The position numbers and the translations under genes were made by a program. This document shows, in pieces, positions 48,646-58,755 of a stretch of 64,000 bases of DNA; within the stretch, counting starts at the first letter, position 1; each line of letters opens with the position of its first letter. The stretch spans positions 192,065 to 256,064 of the forward strand of contig JAPDKA010000003.1 in assembly GCA_029258825.1 (NCBI GenBank), in the 5' to 3' direction. Source of the stretch: an archaeon. Lineage in GTDB: Archaea > Nanobdellota > Nanobdellia > Pacearchaeales > JAPDKA01. Under the pieces are notes generated by a model. The model worked only from the letters and a program-made list of their open reading frames with translations, was not told the origin of the DNA and did not search any database.

Positions 48646-49536
48646 ATGATAGATGCTTATATTGTAATAGCTATAGCAATAGCTTGGTGTATAGTTGCTA
48701 CTATTTTCGATTTTTGTATTAGGGAAATTCCTGATTGGCTAAATTTTTCTTTATTAGCAATAACATTATTTGCAAGTACTGTATATAGCATAATACACTC
48801 AACATTATTAATTGTTGCAAGTTTAGCAACACTGGCTATATGTGTTATGATTGCTTATCTTGCGTATTATGCAAGAATCTTTGGTGGGGGAGATGCTAAA
48901 CTTATGATAGCACTAGGGCCGTTACTGCCATTCATTGCTATCAGCAAACAAGCACAGCCAAAACAAGTGCTAAATAGTATTGCATACAGTACAGAATTGT
49001 TTTTCTCTAACTTACTATTAATAGCCGCAATTTATGGTTTAACAGCAATGTTGGTATTGACCATAAAATACAAAAAGAAAATAGTTGGACTGATAAAGCA
49101 AGATTTAAAGAAGAAACAAAATAGGATAGTTTTTATCGTATATTTATTGACAGCTATGTTTGGCTTGATTTTGAGTATCTACTACTTAGCTAGCATAAAT
49201 TATTTTGAATTCATTTTAAGCCTGATAATTTTTGTGTTACCTATTTTACTTGTATGTGTAAAAGCTGTTGATAAATGCATGGTAAAAAGTGTAAGTGTTG
49301 ATAAGTTAACTGAAGGTGATGTTTTAGCAGAAAGAATTAAGCTAGGAAAAAAAGTGCTTAAGCCTGATTGGCAAGGATTAAGCAATAGCGAAATAAAGCT
49401 ACTCAAAAAGCATAAAATAAAGAAAGTAAAAATAAAGTATGGTATTCCTTTCGCTGTTGTATTTTTGCTTGCTTTAATTGTAAGCTTAAAAATGAATATC
49501 ATGTTAAAAATTGCAGAATTAATTAGTTTTGTCTAA
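48646..49536 (+). CDS. A24-type prepilin/preflagellin peptidase
   Basis: IFDFCIREIPDWLNF; ARIFGGGDAKLMIALGPLLPF: two catalytic Asp motifs. Confidence 0.85.
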   Translation: MIDAYIVIAIAIAWCIVATIFDFCIREIPDWLNFSLLAITLFASTVYSIIHSTLLIVASLATLAICVMIAYLAYYARIFGGGDAKLMIALGPLLPFIAISKQAQPKQVLNSIAYSTELFFSNLLLIAAIYGLTAMLVLTIKYKKKIVGLIKQDLKKKQNRIVFIVYLLTAMFGLILSIYYLASINYFEFILSLIIFVLPILLVCVKAVDKCMVKSVSVDKLTEGDVLAERIKLGKKVLKPDWQGLSNSEIKLLKKHKIKKVKIKYGIPFAVVFLLALIVSLKMNIMLKIAELISFV

Positions 49537-49541
49537 TCAAA

Positions 49542-50297
49542 TTAAGGGAACCTTTTTGGCAATTTCAACTTTTCTGCTTCTTCTTGTCGCTTTCTTGATT
49601 GTTCTTCTGCTTGTTGCTTTTCTTGTTGCATTGCTACTTGTTTTACATAATCAGCAATTAAAGCAGCAAGTTTTTGTCCAATTTCATTGAGTTGCTGCTC
49701 TTCACTTTTATGTTTTTTCCATCCAAAACCGGCGTCATCACCTGTTTTTCTTGGAATAATGTGAAAACAAAAATGGGCTACTCTTTGTCCTGCTGCTAAG
49801 CCTTCTGAAAAAATAACATTGATTCCTTCAAAACCCAATGCAAAGAAAGCGTGTCTTATTGCTTGAAGTGCTTGTAGCATTTCTTGCCAAAGTTGATTGC
49901 TAACTTGAGATAAATCACTTACATGCTGCTTTGGAATAAGCAATGTATGACCTAATACAGCAGGATTTATATCAAGAAATGCAAGCAAACTGTTTGATTC
50001 ATAAATCTTTACAACAGGAACATTTCCTTTAGCTACTTCACAAAAAAAGCAAGCTTCGGTTTGCTGCTGGGCTTGACCTTGAGCACTTTGCGCATGTTGC
50101 AATTGAGACATTAAAAATGCTTCAAGTTGCTCAGGTGTCATTGCTAAAATCTGTTGCTTTATTGCTTGCTTTTGTTGTTCCGGCAGTCCAGACTGTTCTA
50201 CCTTTTCAATCAACTGCTTCTTAATTTGTTCTGCTTTTTGTTCATCCATAAATTGCATAGCAAAACAACAATTATAAAGGTTTTGATAAGGTACCAA
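49542..50297 (-). CDS. HIT-family protein with altered histidine triad
   Basis: CFFCEVAKGNVPVVKIYESNSLLAFLDINPAVLGHTLLIPKQH; triad reads HFCFHIIPR; N-terminal ~70-aa helical extension. Confidence 0.85.
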   Translation of the reverse strand: MVPYQNLYNCCFAMQFMDEQKAEQIKKQLIEKVEQSGLPEQQKQAIKQQILAMTPEQLEAFLMSQLQHAQSAQGQAQQQTEACFFCEVAKGNVPVVKIYESNSLLAFLDINPAVLGHTLLIPKQHVSDLSQVSNQLWQEMLQALQAIRHAFFALGFEGINVIFSEGLAAGQRVAHFCFHIIPRKTGDDAGFGWKKHKSEEQQLNEIGQKLAALIADYVKQVAMQQEKQQAEEQSRKRQEEAEKLKLPKRFP

Positions 50298-50351
50298 CGA
50301 ACATTAAATGTTTTCAATAAATTTATTAAAAAATGTGAAAAAAGCGAAACA

Positions 50352-52508
50352 CTAACCTGCCAACCCACCAACAGCAACGCTGGCAAGCAATGTTAATGCT
50401 ATAATCGAGATCAATGCTGTAAATGTGTAAAGCAAAATGGCAAAACGCAAGTTTCTCGCTATTTCGTAGCGCTCAGCAAGTTTATCGACACCATTTTCAA
50501 TAGTAACAAGAGTTTGCGAGAGTATGAAGATAATTTCAATTAAGTATAATCCCACAATGATCTGTAAAAAGTAAGGTGGAATCATTGTTGAAACATTAAA
50601 CAATTGCAGAATTTGTTGTGCAGTAAAACCACCTATAAGTTGCTGTGTTTCTGTTAACTGGCCAAGTGCAATCATATTTTGTAAATGGTTAAGTATAGTT
50701 GTTATCATACTAGCTAAACCGACAACAATTGCAGCAAGTACTGGTGCAAGAAATGTCATGTTGCTTTTCATACTTGTAGTAATATCTGCAAGCAAATCCT
50801 TAAGGCGCTGATTAATCTTGTCTATGTTTTTTACATACTGGCTTATGCTTATCATTGCTCTTGCTGCTGTCTTTAGACCTTTCTTTACTGCCTCAACCAA
50901 AATCTTCATACTTGTTCTTACAAGATCTGAAGGGAAAAATATGATAGCACCTCTAGTAGGATGAAACAAAGCATTTTCTAAAGACATACCAAACTGTTGT
51001 ATGTTTGTATTAACAAGCTTGAAAAACTCGCCAGTTGCTGTCCCTGTAGTTGTTACTGCAACTTTGCCAAAAGCAATTTCTGCAGGGATACCATCGCCTA
51101 GTCGATTGCCAAGTTGAAACAAAGCAGAAGCAAATTCTTGTTCAAGCTTTTTTGTTTGCTCTCTTGTTTTTATTAATTTCTTCGTTTTTTCTGTAAAAGC
51201 AATAGAAAAAAACATTGCTATGGCTAAAGGTAATGAGATTGAACACAACAAAGCAACCAGGCCAAACGGGCCTGTAACGCTGCTATCAACTTGTTTAAAA
51301 TCGAAAAATTTCTGCAGCGCAGGCAATGTGGAAATGCCAGGATCTCTAGCAATGCCTAAAACATCTGGCAGAGGAGTAAAGTAAAAAATGAAAGGAATGA
51401 ATGCAACAACAAGTAAAGGAAAAGCAACAATCGCCGCTTTAAACCAAGGTGCTTTACTTATAAAATACTTATAATTAGGGTTCTGTTCAAGCAATGATGT
51501 TTCTCCAAAACCGCCAGGGCGTTTGCTAAGTATTTTTTGAGTTAAATAAAAAACAAAAAATGGAAAAAGCAGGTTAAAAAGAATAAAAACATGATACCAT
51601 CGCAACATACCTTGAAGTAATGTTGAAGCAAGGGGTAACAATGCTAAACCTAAAGTAGGCAAAACAATACCAAGCATATAGAGATTATTAAGAGGTGCCT
51701 TAACATCATGGCTGTACTTAAGCATCTTATCATAAACGCCGTCAAGCATAACTTGTAGTGCTTTTTCAAGAATTTCTATACGTCTTGCTTCAGAAGGTTC
51801 AAACAAGCTTGACTCTATGAGATGAAACGCCTCTATAAATTCGTCAGCATAATTGCGCCATGTTTCAAGATATGCATCAAGGCTTTGCTTTATTGTTGCA
51901 TACTTGCCTATCTCAACATCCCAAAAAATTTTCTTAAGGTCTAAAGCAAGAGGTGCTGGTAAATGCTCTGAAGCAAACAAAATAGCTCTTTCTAAATTAC
52001 TTGTATGGCGCATATAAACAACAATATAAAGTATACATGGTACCATTTGACTGCTTGCTTTTAAACGCCACGATTGTGCAAGTTTTGCAGGCATGCTGTT
52101 AAAATAATTAAAAACAACCAAACCAAAAATAATACCAAGAAACATAATTAAGAGTAGTTGCGTGTTAAAGCCAACAAGCATATAAGCTGCGATAAAAATA
52201 AAGGTGAAAAATAAAAACGAAGCAAGAAACATAAAAAAGCTTAACCCAAGTGCTTCTTCAGGCGTAACATTAAGATGCGCTATTTCGAGATGTTTAACCA
52301 GTCTTGCCTTATCTTTTTCGCTAACACGCAACTTAACAAATCTTCCAAGCCTTTTACAAGCTCTCTCGTACCAACCAAGAACAGGCATAGATTCGCTTTT
52401 AAACTTAAGATAGTGTTTACTAAGTTTCATGCCAATTGTTTGAGCATTCAACTTTGTTTCAACCATAGATGAATATTTCGCCAGTATTCGCTTTATGTTT
52501 TCATCCAT
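50352..52508 (-). CDS. large T2SF/TadC-like membrane protein (two T2SF-like halves)
   Basis: 718 aa; SSQMVPCILYIVVYMRHTSNLERAILFASEHL and FASALFQLGNRLGDGIPAEIAFGKVA; multiple TMs; 8-nt overlap with ATPase gene. Confidence 0.75.
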   Translation of the reverse strand: MDENIKRILAKYSSMVETKLNAQTIGMKLSKHYLKFKSESMPVLGWYERACKRLGRFVKLRVSEKDKARLVKHLEIAHLNVTPEEALGLSFFMFLASFLFFTFIFIAAYMLVGFNTQLLLIMFLGIIFGLVVFNYFNSMPAKLAQSWRLKASSQMVPCILYIVVYMRHTSNLERAILFASEHLPAPLALDLKKIFWDVEIGKYATIKQSLDAYLETWRNYADEFIEAFHLIESSLFEPSEARRIEILEKALQVMLDGVYDKMLKYSHDVKAPLNNLYMLGIVLPTLGLALLPLASTLLQGMLRWYHVFILFNLLFPFFVFYLTQKILSKRPGGFGETSLLEQNPNYKYFISKAPWFKAAIVAFPLLVVAFIPFIFYFTPLPDVLGIARDPGISTLPALQKFFDFKQVDSSVTGPFGLVALLCSISLPLAIAMFFSIAFTEKTKKLIKTREQTKKLEQEFASALFQLGNRLGDGIPAEIAFGKVAVTTTGTATGEFFKLVNTNIQQFGMSLENALFHPTRGAIIFFPSDLVRTSMKILVEAVKKGLKTAARAMISISQYVKNIDKINQRLKDLLADITTSMKSNMTFLAPVLAAIVVGLASMITTILNHLQNMIALGQLTETQQLIGGFTAQQILQLFNVSTMIPPYFLQIIVGLYLIEIIFILSQTLVTIENGVDKLAERYEIARNLRFAILLYTFTALISIIALTLLASVAVGGLAG

Positions 52509-54783
52509 TTTTCTTTATTTGTTTTTTTAACCAGTCGTTCCATCTGGCAAATATTTGCTCTGGATCGGGAAAACCTATTTCAGCATTAACATCGTCAGAA
52601 ATTGTATGAAAAGCATTGTTTGCTTTCACAACAAACTCTGCCTCAAGCAATTCTGGCTTTCTTGCTTTTTCTGCAACATCAACAAGATGCTGCTTTATTC
52701 TTGCTCTCAACAATATATTTTCCCACACAGCATCCCAATTGCCTGCAAAATGCTTAACCTGGCTCGCAACAGCTTTGATAATTTCTGAATCACCATTAAG
52801 TAAATCTGCAGTTGGCTTTAAGCTATCTTGCTTAACATCATATCTAAGCAAATCAACAAAAGCCTTTTCTGCAAGAGGATCGCTACGCCAATGCTTGCGA
52901 ACTTCAGCAAGTTGCAAAACACGCCTCCATCTATGCAAACCATCAGGGCTTTTTATAGGGTTGGCAATAACAATTAAGTCTGTTGCTTTAAAGCTAGTTG
53001 CAGGAACCTTTAAGTCATTAACAACTCTATCAAAAACACCATATGGGGATGCGCCATGTATAGTACCTGCAACAACATTGGCAAGAGCGCCGACACGCAT
53101 TGCTTCATACAAAGCAAGAGCTTCAGTGCTACGAACCTCACCAACAATCAAACAAGAATCGCCCAAACGTAAACTTGTTCTTATACCTTCGTCTGCAGCA
53201 ACTTCGGTTGTTTCTTTTGTTAACGCACTTCTTACTTTCATACGTAATATATCATAACCAAGATTCTGTAAAGAGTCTACTGGCAACTCCAGAGTATCTT
53301 CAACAACAATAATTCTATATTTTGGCATTATTTCAAGCATGCATGCACTCAACAATGAAGTTTTACCGCTGCTTCTTGTTCCAGCTATTAACATTGTCCT
53401 TGCACCATCGATAAGAAAACTTAACAAACCTGCAGTTAAGCTATTAATCATTTTATTTTGAATGAACAATGGCAATGTCCATGGTTTTTCCCTATGGCGA
53501 CGGAAAGCATAAGCTAAACCATATGGACTTAATGGTTGTTGAATGATTGCAACTCTTGCACGAGCATTACCAACAGTCAGCTCTGTATCAAGAATAGGGT
53601 TTGCTTCATCCAAAGGTCTGCCAGAAATCATTCTGAATTTTGCTGCCCAGCTATTAACATCTTCATGGCTTAAATAAATGTTCGTAAAGCATTCATCAAA
53701 ATCTTGGTGCCTGACAAATATAGGATTTTTTGTTGCAGGAGCATTCACAACAATGTCTTGAAGCTTTTCATCCTGTAATAATATTTCAAGCACACCAAAA
53801 CCAATTGTGTTGCGTACAAGAATCAAAGCGAGTTTGTTAAGTGTAGCATAATTCAACTTTATGTTTTTTGTTTCACTTAGCTCTTGCAGTAAATCTCTTG
53901 CTATGCTAAAAAATACTTGCCTTATTCTCTCTGGATCTGTAAATTCTTCTGCTTTAGGTTTATGTTCAATAAGAACTGTTCTTGCAAGATTAACAAGATA
54001 TTGGTATTTTTCATCAAGCAAAAACTCTGGCGCAGTTAAATGATATAGAAATTTTGTTTTGTTTGGCAACTTGTAAATATTTACTTGTGCTTTATCTCCA
54101 AAAACATTAATGGTGTAACTGTCGACAACTTCTGAAAATTTTGGCACAGCCAAAACAAGCTGTGTAAACATATAGTTCGGCACTACCACAAGCCTAAAAA
54201 CTTCATCATAAAGATGTCTATCACCAACTTTAAAGCCTTCAAGCTTATCCTTCACAAGTTGAATCAATTTTAGATTTTCGATAAGCGACAAAAGCTTTTC
54301 AAGTAACTTTATATAATGAGTCTGGCAACTCAAACAACTTGCAGGCAGTTTTTCTGCATTGATTTTTTCTTCTCTAATCAAGCGTTTAAGTTCAACATAA
54401 CATGCTATGGGATCGCGCTTAAATAAAAAGTATATTAAATAGCGTATAGCATTTTGCCTTGCACCGAGACATTTTTTACAGCTAAATGGTGTTAATGTAT
54501 GCATGCTAAGTAGTTTTAATTGACGCGTAAAATGAACATAAAGCTGAGCAACTTCAACAAGCAATTCAACTTTTTGCCTATCAAGAATAAAATTTTTATT
54601 TTGCACATAAATAATTTTACTAACTTTTGGTGTTTCTATTAGCGCATCTATTGTTTTTTCCATGCAAACAGGGTTAGCTAAAGAAGGGATACTAAATAAA
54701 CCAAATAAGTTAATATACATTACATTTTCTCCAGCTTCACTAACAACTTCATAATCAAAAAGCTTTGCTCCAGGCTTAAACAT
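52501..54783 (-). CDS. type IV pilus/archaellum-type secretion ATPase with N-terminal extension
   Basis: AGTRSSGKTSLLSACMLEI (Walker A); VVEDTLELPVDSLQNLGYDI; SCLIVGEVRSTEALALYEAMRVGALANVVAGTIHG. Confidence 0.88.
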   Translation of the reverse strand: MFKPGAKLFDYEVVSEAGENVMYINLFGLFSIPSLANPVCMEKTIDALIETPKVSKIIYVQNKNFILDRQKVELLVEVAQLYVHFTRQLKLLSMHTLTPFSCKKCLGARQNAIRYLIYFLFKRDPIACYVELKRLIREEKINAEKLPASCLSCQTHYIKLLEKLLSLIENLKLIQLVKDKLEGFKVGDRHLYDEVFRLVVVPNYMFTQLVLAVPKFSEVVDSYTINVFGDKAQVNIYKLPNKTKFLYHLTAPEFLLDEKYQYLVNLARTVLIEHKPKAEEFTDPERIRQVFFSIARDLLQELSETKNIKLNYATLNKLALILVRNTIGFGVLEILLQDEKLQDIVVNAPATKNPIFVRHQDFDECFTNIYLSHEDVNSWAAKFRMISGRPLDEANPILDTELTVGNARARVAIIQQPLSPYGLAYAFRRHREKPWTLPLFIQNKMINSLTAGLLSFLIDGARTMLIAGTRSSGKTSLLSACMLEIMPKYRIIVVEDTLELPVDSLQNLGYDILRMKVRSALTKETTEVAADEGIRTSLRLGDSCLIVGEVRSTEALALYEAMRVGALANVVAGTIHGASPYGVFDRVVNDLKVPATSFKATDLIVIANPIKSPDGLHRWRRVLQLAEVRKHWRSDPLAEKAFVDLLRYDVKQDSLKPTADLLNGDSEIIKAVASQVKHFAGNWDAVWENILLRARIKQHLVDVAEKARKPELLEAEFVVKANNAFHTISDDVNAEIGFPDPEQIFARWNDWLKKQIKKNG

Positions 54784-54870
54784 TTGGCACCTCTTTTTGC
54801 TTTTTTATGCTTTCTTGTTTTATTATTTGAAAAAAGATAAATATAAAAAGGTTTTCAAACATAGTTAATC

Positions 54871-55242
54871 ATGGCTGAAACAGATGCGATTGCTTCACTA
54901 CTTAACGAGTTTGGAATGAAATTAGTTAATTTTGAAGAACGTTTAAAACTGTTAAGCGATAAACTCAATGCCATCAACAACAGCTTTATTTTGCACCAAG
55001 AAAGAGTTGAAGAATCGTTAAATAAAATAAAACAAGAAATAGATAAAATAAAAGACAAACTCAATGTAATAAGCGAAAGAGTAAATTACTTGCTTAATGA
55101 AATGCCTTCATTGTTAAGGCGAGAAGAAATAAAGCATATAGAGCGGTTCATAGAATTATGGCAACCTGTACAGTTTGCAAGACTTAGTGATGTTGAAGAG
55201 ATTGTTGAGAAAAAACTAAAACAATTGAAACAAAACAATTAA
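54871..55242 (+). CDS. coiled-coil protein, pilus-associated locus
   Basis: Long heptad-like pattern; divergent from ATPase gene. Confidence 0.5.
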   Translation: MAETDAIASLLNEFGMKLVNFEERLKLLSDKLNAINNSFILHQERVEESLNKIKQEIDKIKDKLNVISERVNYLLNEMPSLLRREEIKHIERFIELWQPVQFARLSDVEEIVEKKLKQLKQNN

Positions 55243-55266
55243 AAATATATACGAATAGTAAAAAAT

Positions 55267-56010
55267 ATGGCTTCAGCGTTGGATGCTGTTTTAATGTTGA
55301 AACAACAAGGGCTTAGCGAAGCACAAATAATAGACCAGTTAAAGCAGCAAGGATTCAAGCCTAAAGAAATTCTTGATGCATTAAATCAAGCAAAGGTAAA
55401 GGAGATGGCTTCTCAAGATGTGTTAGAAGGAATGCAACCATCAATATTAAGTCAAGAGACAAACGAGCAAGTGCCGCAACCAACACCAGAACCAGCGCAA
55501 CTACAAGTACCAACACCATCAACACAGCAAACACAACCTGCGCAACAACCAATGCAAATGCCCACACCAGTGCCGCAACCACAGGCACAAGCTGAAATTG
55601 AAACTATGCCTATGCAAACACAAATGCACCAACCAATGTTTTATGAATTTGAACAAGCAACACCAACAGAAACTATTGAAGCTATTGCCGAACAGATAAT
55701 AAGTGAAAAATGGGAACAATTCAGGCAAGAAGTTGGAGATATTGCTGAAATAAAGAAAAACTTTGATGATAAAATCAATATAATTAATGCTAGACTTGAT
55801 AGGCTAGAAAAAAGTTTTGATAGATTAAGCTTAATGTTTGCCGAACGCATAAAAACACAAGAAAGAACAATCGAACGATTCACAAAAGAAGTGACAAGTA
55901 TTGAGCAAGCATTCCAAAAAGTTTTAAACCCGTTATTCGATAACATAAGAAAACTTAGCGAAATTGTTGAAGCTCTAAAAAAAGAGCAAGGCAAAGCAAA
56001 CAGAAAATAA
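55267..56010 (+). CDS. Gln/Pro-rich linker + coiled-coil protein
   Basis: N-terminal LKQQGLSEAQIIDQLKQQGFKPKEILDALNQAK helical repeat, P/Q-rich linker, C-terminal coiled coil. Confidence 0.5.
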   Translation: MASALDAVLMLKQQGLSEAQIIDQLKQQGFKPKEILDALNQAKVKEMASQDVLEGMQPSILSQETNEQVPQPTPEPAQLQVPTPSTQQTQPAQQPMQMPTPVPQPQAQAEIETMPMQTQMHQPMFYEFEQATPTETIEAIAEQIISEKWEQFRQEVGDIAEIKKNFDDKINIINARLDRLEKSFDRLSLMFAERIKTQERTIERFTKEVTSIEQAFQKVLNPLFDNIRKLSEIVEALKKEQGKANRK

Positions 56011-56087
56011 GCAAAAAATATATAAAGGGTCAAACAAGTTAATAATCATAAAATAATGACAAGTAAATTAAAAAGCAAAGAGGCAAA

Positions 56088-56369
56088 ATGCTAAAGTTGA
56101 AAAAAATAACCGAAGCTATTGGGTTGGCTGTTTACACAGATAGTGGTGAATTTTTAGGTCATGTTGAAGAAGCCAATCTTGTTGAAAATAAAGTTGAAAG
56201 CTGGCGTATAAAGATAAACCGTACAGCCAGCCTTGCTAAATATTTAGGCAGTGCTAAAGGATTAATCATTCCACATCAGTTTGTGAAAGCTATTGGTGAT
56301 ATATTTATCATAAGCAGAGCTGCACTGCCTGAAAAAGAAGAAACAAGTGAAGAAGAACTGAAAATTTAA
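56088..56369 (+). CDS. PRC-barrel domain protein
   Basis: ITEAIGLAVYTDSGEFLGHVEEANLVENKVESWRIKI. Confidence 0.65.
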   Translation: MLKLKKITEAIGLAVYTDSGEFLGHVEEANLVENKVESWRIKINRTASLAKYLGSAKGLIIPHQFVKAIGDIFIISRAALPEKEETSEEELKI

Positions 56370-56391
56370 GAAAAAATAGTTAAAAATAAAA

Positions 56392-56925
56392 ATGGAAACA
56401 ATATTCCAAAACGAATTTTTTACCCAAATTATTTTGCCATTCTTATTAGTGTTTGCCTTGTTTTATGCTATACTTGCTAAAACAGGTGTATTGCATCCGC
56501 AAAACCAACAAAACAAAGGTGTTGATGTTTTGGTTGCGCTTGCAATTGCTTTAATCTTTGTTGGTGTTCCTGCTGCAACAGGTTTTACATTAAAACTTAT
56601 GCCAATCTTATCAGTGCTAATTGTTATTGCATTCAGCATAATTTTGTTGCTTGCATTTACTGGTGTATGGAGTGAGAGTAGTCAAGGAGGAAAGGGAGAA
56701 GGAATTAAAGTGGGAATTTCAATTGCATTGGGTATTGCTTTTTTTGTTGCAATTTTATGGGCAGCTGGTGTGTTTGAAAAAATTCATGGTGTTAGCAAGG
56801 ATGCTATTTCCAATTTTGCACAGTGGGGTATTTTAATTATATTAATTATTGTTGCAATCATTGCTGTTGTTCAACCTGGTCGACCAGGACAGCAAGAAGA
56901 AAAAAAGGGAGAAAGTAGCAGTTAA
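56392..56925 (+). CDS. four-TM membrane protein, paralogue 1
   Basis: FALFYAILAKTGVLHPQNQQNKGVDVLVALAIALIFVGVPAATGF. Confidence 0.5.
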   Translation: METIFQNEFFTQIILPFLLVFALFYAILAKTGVLHPQNQQNKGVDVLVALAIALIFVGVPAATGFTLKLMPILSVLIVIAFSIILLLAFTGVWSESSQGGKGEGIKVGISIALGIAFFVAILWAAGVFEKIHGVSKDAISNFAQWGILIILIIVAIIAVVQPGRPGQQEEKKGESSS

Positions 56926-56934
56926 AGTTAAAAG

Positions 56935-57474
56935 TTGAAAATGTATTATATAAGCTTTCAGCAGATGATGATGCAATGGCAGGCAATAGGGGTATTTGAT
57001 TTTATACTGCCATTTATCATTATTTTTACGCTTATTTATGCTGTACTCGGAAAGTTAAAAATCTTTGAAAATAAGACAGGCGCAAAAGTTGTTATTGCTC
57101 TTGCAATAGCTATGATGGCAATTGTTGAGCCAACTGTTGGACAATTCATGCAACAGCTGTTTGCTAATACCGGAATTGCTCTCGCTATATTGATTGGTGT
57201 TGCAATACTGATGCTATTGTTTTTAGAAGAAAGCAATATTAAATGGTTGGGTACAGCTATGGCATTCTTCTTGCTTTTATGGTGGTTAGGAAGAATGAAA
57301 ACGTTTGCATACTTTTTCCAAGCAAGAGAATTTTGGGCATTATATGGTGGGATAATCACTTTTATTGCTATTACCATAATTTTAGTTATTATCGTAATCG
57401 TAAGTGAAAAAGGCCAACAAAACAAAACATTTGAACCAAAAAAAGTATTAAAAGAACTTGTTGGTGCAAAATGA
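56935..57474 (+). CDS. four-TM membrane protein, paralogue 2
   Basis: FTLIYAVLGKLKIFENKTGAKVVIALAIAMMAIVEPTVGQFMQ. Confidence 0.5.
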   Translation: MKMYYISFQQMMMQWQAIGVFDFILPFIIIFTLIYAVLGKLKIFENKTGAKVVIALAIAMMAIVEPTVGQFMQQLFANTGIALAILIGVAILMLLFLEESNIKWLGTAMAFFLLLWWLGRMKTFAYFFQAREFWALYGGIITFIAITIILVIIVIVSEKGQQNKTFEPKKVLKELVGAK

Positions 57475-57974
57475 TAGACCTGTCAGGAGTTGCTGGACAC
57501 ATAGAGTTGTTTGGATTTTTGTTGATATTTTTAGTTACATATGCATTGCTTGCAAAAACAAAAGTGCTCGGAGAAAATCAATTTTTGCATTTACTTATTA
57601 GCTTTACTGTAGCAATAATTTTTGTTGTTGTGCCACCTGCAACAAAGTTTGTAACATCAACTTTGCCATGGGCCGCAGTGTTTTTCGTTGTTCTTACATT
57701 AATACTTGCAACTGCTGCACTTGTTCACGGAAAGTTAGAAGATGTGATGAAACCGGCAGTAGCGTGGGCATTCGTTGGAGCTTTGTTGCTCGTTTTGCTT
57801 ATTTCAGCAATACATACTTTTGGTTATGTTTTTCAACCAAGTAAACAATGGTTTGCGCAACCACAAGTATACACAGCAATATTGTTGTTTGTTATTGCAG
57901 GCATTGCCGCATTCATACTTGCAAAAGGAGGCGGCGGAGGTAAAGACAGCGGTAAAGGTGGTAAGAAAGGATAA
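57471..57974 (+). CDS. four-TM membrane protein, paralogue 3
   Basis: LVTYALLAKTKVLGENQFLHLLISFTVAIIFVVVPPATKFV; Gly/Lys-rich tail GGGGGKDSGKGGKKG. Confidence 0.5.
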   Translation: MIDLSGVAGHIELFGFLLIFLVTYALLAKTKVLGENQFLHLLISFTVAIIFVVVPPATKFVTSTLPWAAVFFVVLTLILATAALVHGKLEDVMKPAVAWAFVGALLLVLLISAIHTFGYVFQPSKQWFAQPQVYTAILLFVIAGIAAFILAKGGGGGKDSGKGGKKG

Positions 57975-58640
57975 TTAATTCATTTTTTGCAGATATAGTT
58001 GAAATAAATATCCAATTAACACTTTACTCCATGTTTCTATTATTATAGATTTATCTTTTTCACTTTTTTCGTTTAACTTTACTAGCTCATCAATAGACTT
58101 CCATACAGTTTCTGCAATTTCTTTTTTTGGTTTTATTTCGGCTTGTCCTGGAACTTGAACAATATAAACCAAACCGAAGTGAACCTGGCCAAGTTCATCA
58201 GAATCATAATTGATAAAACCAATAAGTTTTGGTTCTGGCTTAAAGTTAATTTCAAGTTCTTCCTTAATTTCTCGTTCTAATGCTGATGCTATTAAGTTGC
58301 TTACAGTAGCATTTTCTTTTTCTTGCTTTCTTATATGACCCCCAACACCAATACTCCATTTACCTTTCAATCTTTCTTCTACATAGTCAGAACCAGCAGA
58401 TCGTCGATAAGCAAGTACATACATCTTGTTATTTTCAGTTTTAACAAATACAACATAAGGTATAGGTTGTTTATAATGTGGATCTTCTTCAACTTCGTTG
58501 CGCGGTTTAAATTCTGGAAGATTACGAATTCTCTCAAAGTATTTTTTTGTAGAATCAGAAAGACAAACAAAACCATTAAAGTAATCGTCGGAAAAAAGAT
58601 TCTTTCTACTTATTACTAAGATTTCTTCATCGTGTGACAT
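57975..58640 (-). CDS. NUDIX hydrolase-family protein
   Basis: GKWSIGVGGHIRKQE...ALEREIKEELEI: Nudix-box-like. Confidence 0.75.
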   Translation of the reverse strand: MSHDEEILVISRKNLFSDDYFNGFVCLSDSTKKYFERIRNLPEFKPRNEVEEDPHYKQPIPYVVFVKTENNKMYVLAYRRSAGSDYVEERLKGKWSIGVGGHIRKQEKENATVSNLIASALEREIKEELEINFKPEPKLIGFINYDSDELGQVHFGLVYIVQVPGQAEIKPKKEIAETVWKSIDELVKLNEKSEKDKSIIIETWSKVLIGYLFQLYLQKMN

Positions 58641-58702
58641 GTTAATACTTTGAAGTTATGGTTATTTAAGTTTTTTGGTACAAAAATTTTCAACGTAACA
58701 AG

Positions 58703-58719
58703 CGAAAGATTTAAAAATA
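58703..58719 (+). promoter_or_regulatory. rRNA operon BRE/TATA promoter
   Basis: CGAAAGATTTAAAAATA; expected start ~25 nt downstream, ~190 nt before mature 16S. Confidence 0.65.
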
Positions 58720-58755
58720 CTCAGAACATAAACATGCTGCATTAAAATGGATTAT

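Noticed and set aside
52616-53257. 213-aa plus-strand ORF antisense to the pilus ATPase gene
   Set aside because: Antisense to conserved Walker-motif coding sequence; no recognisable domain.
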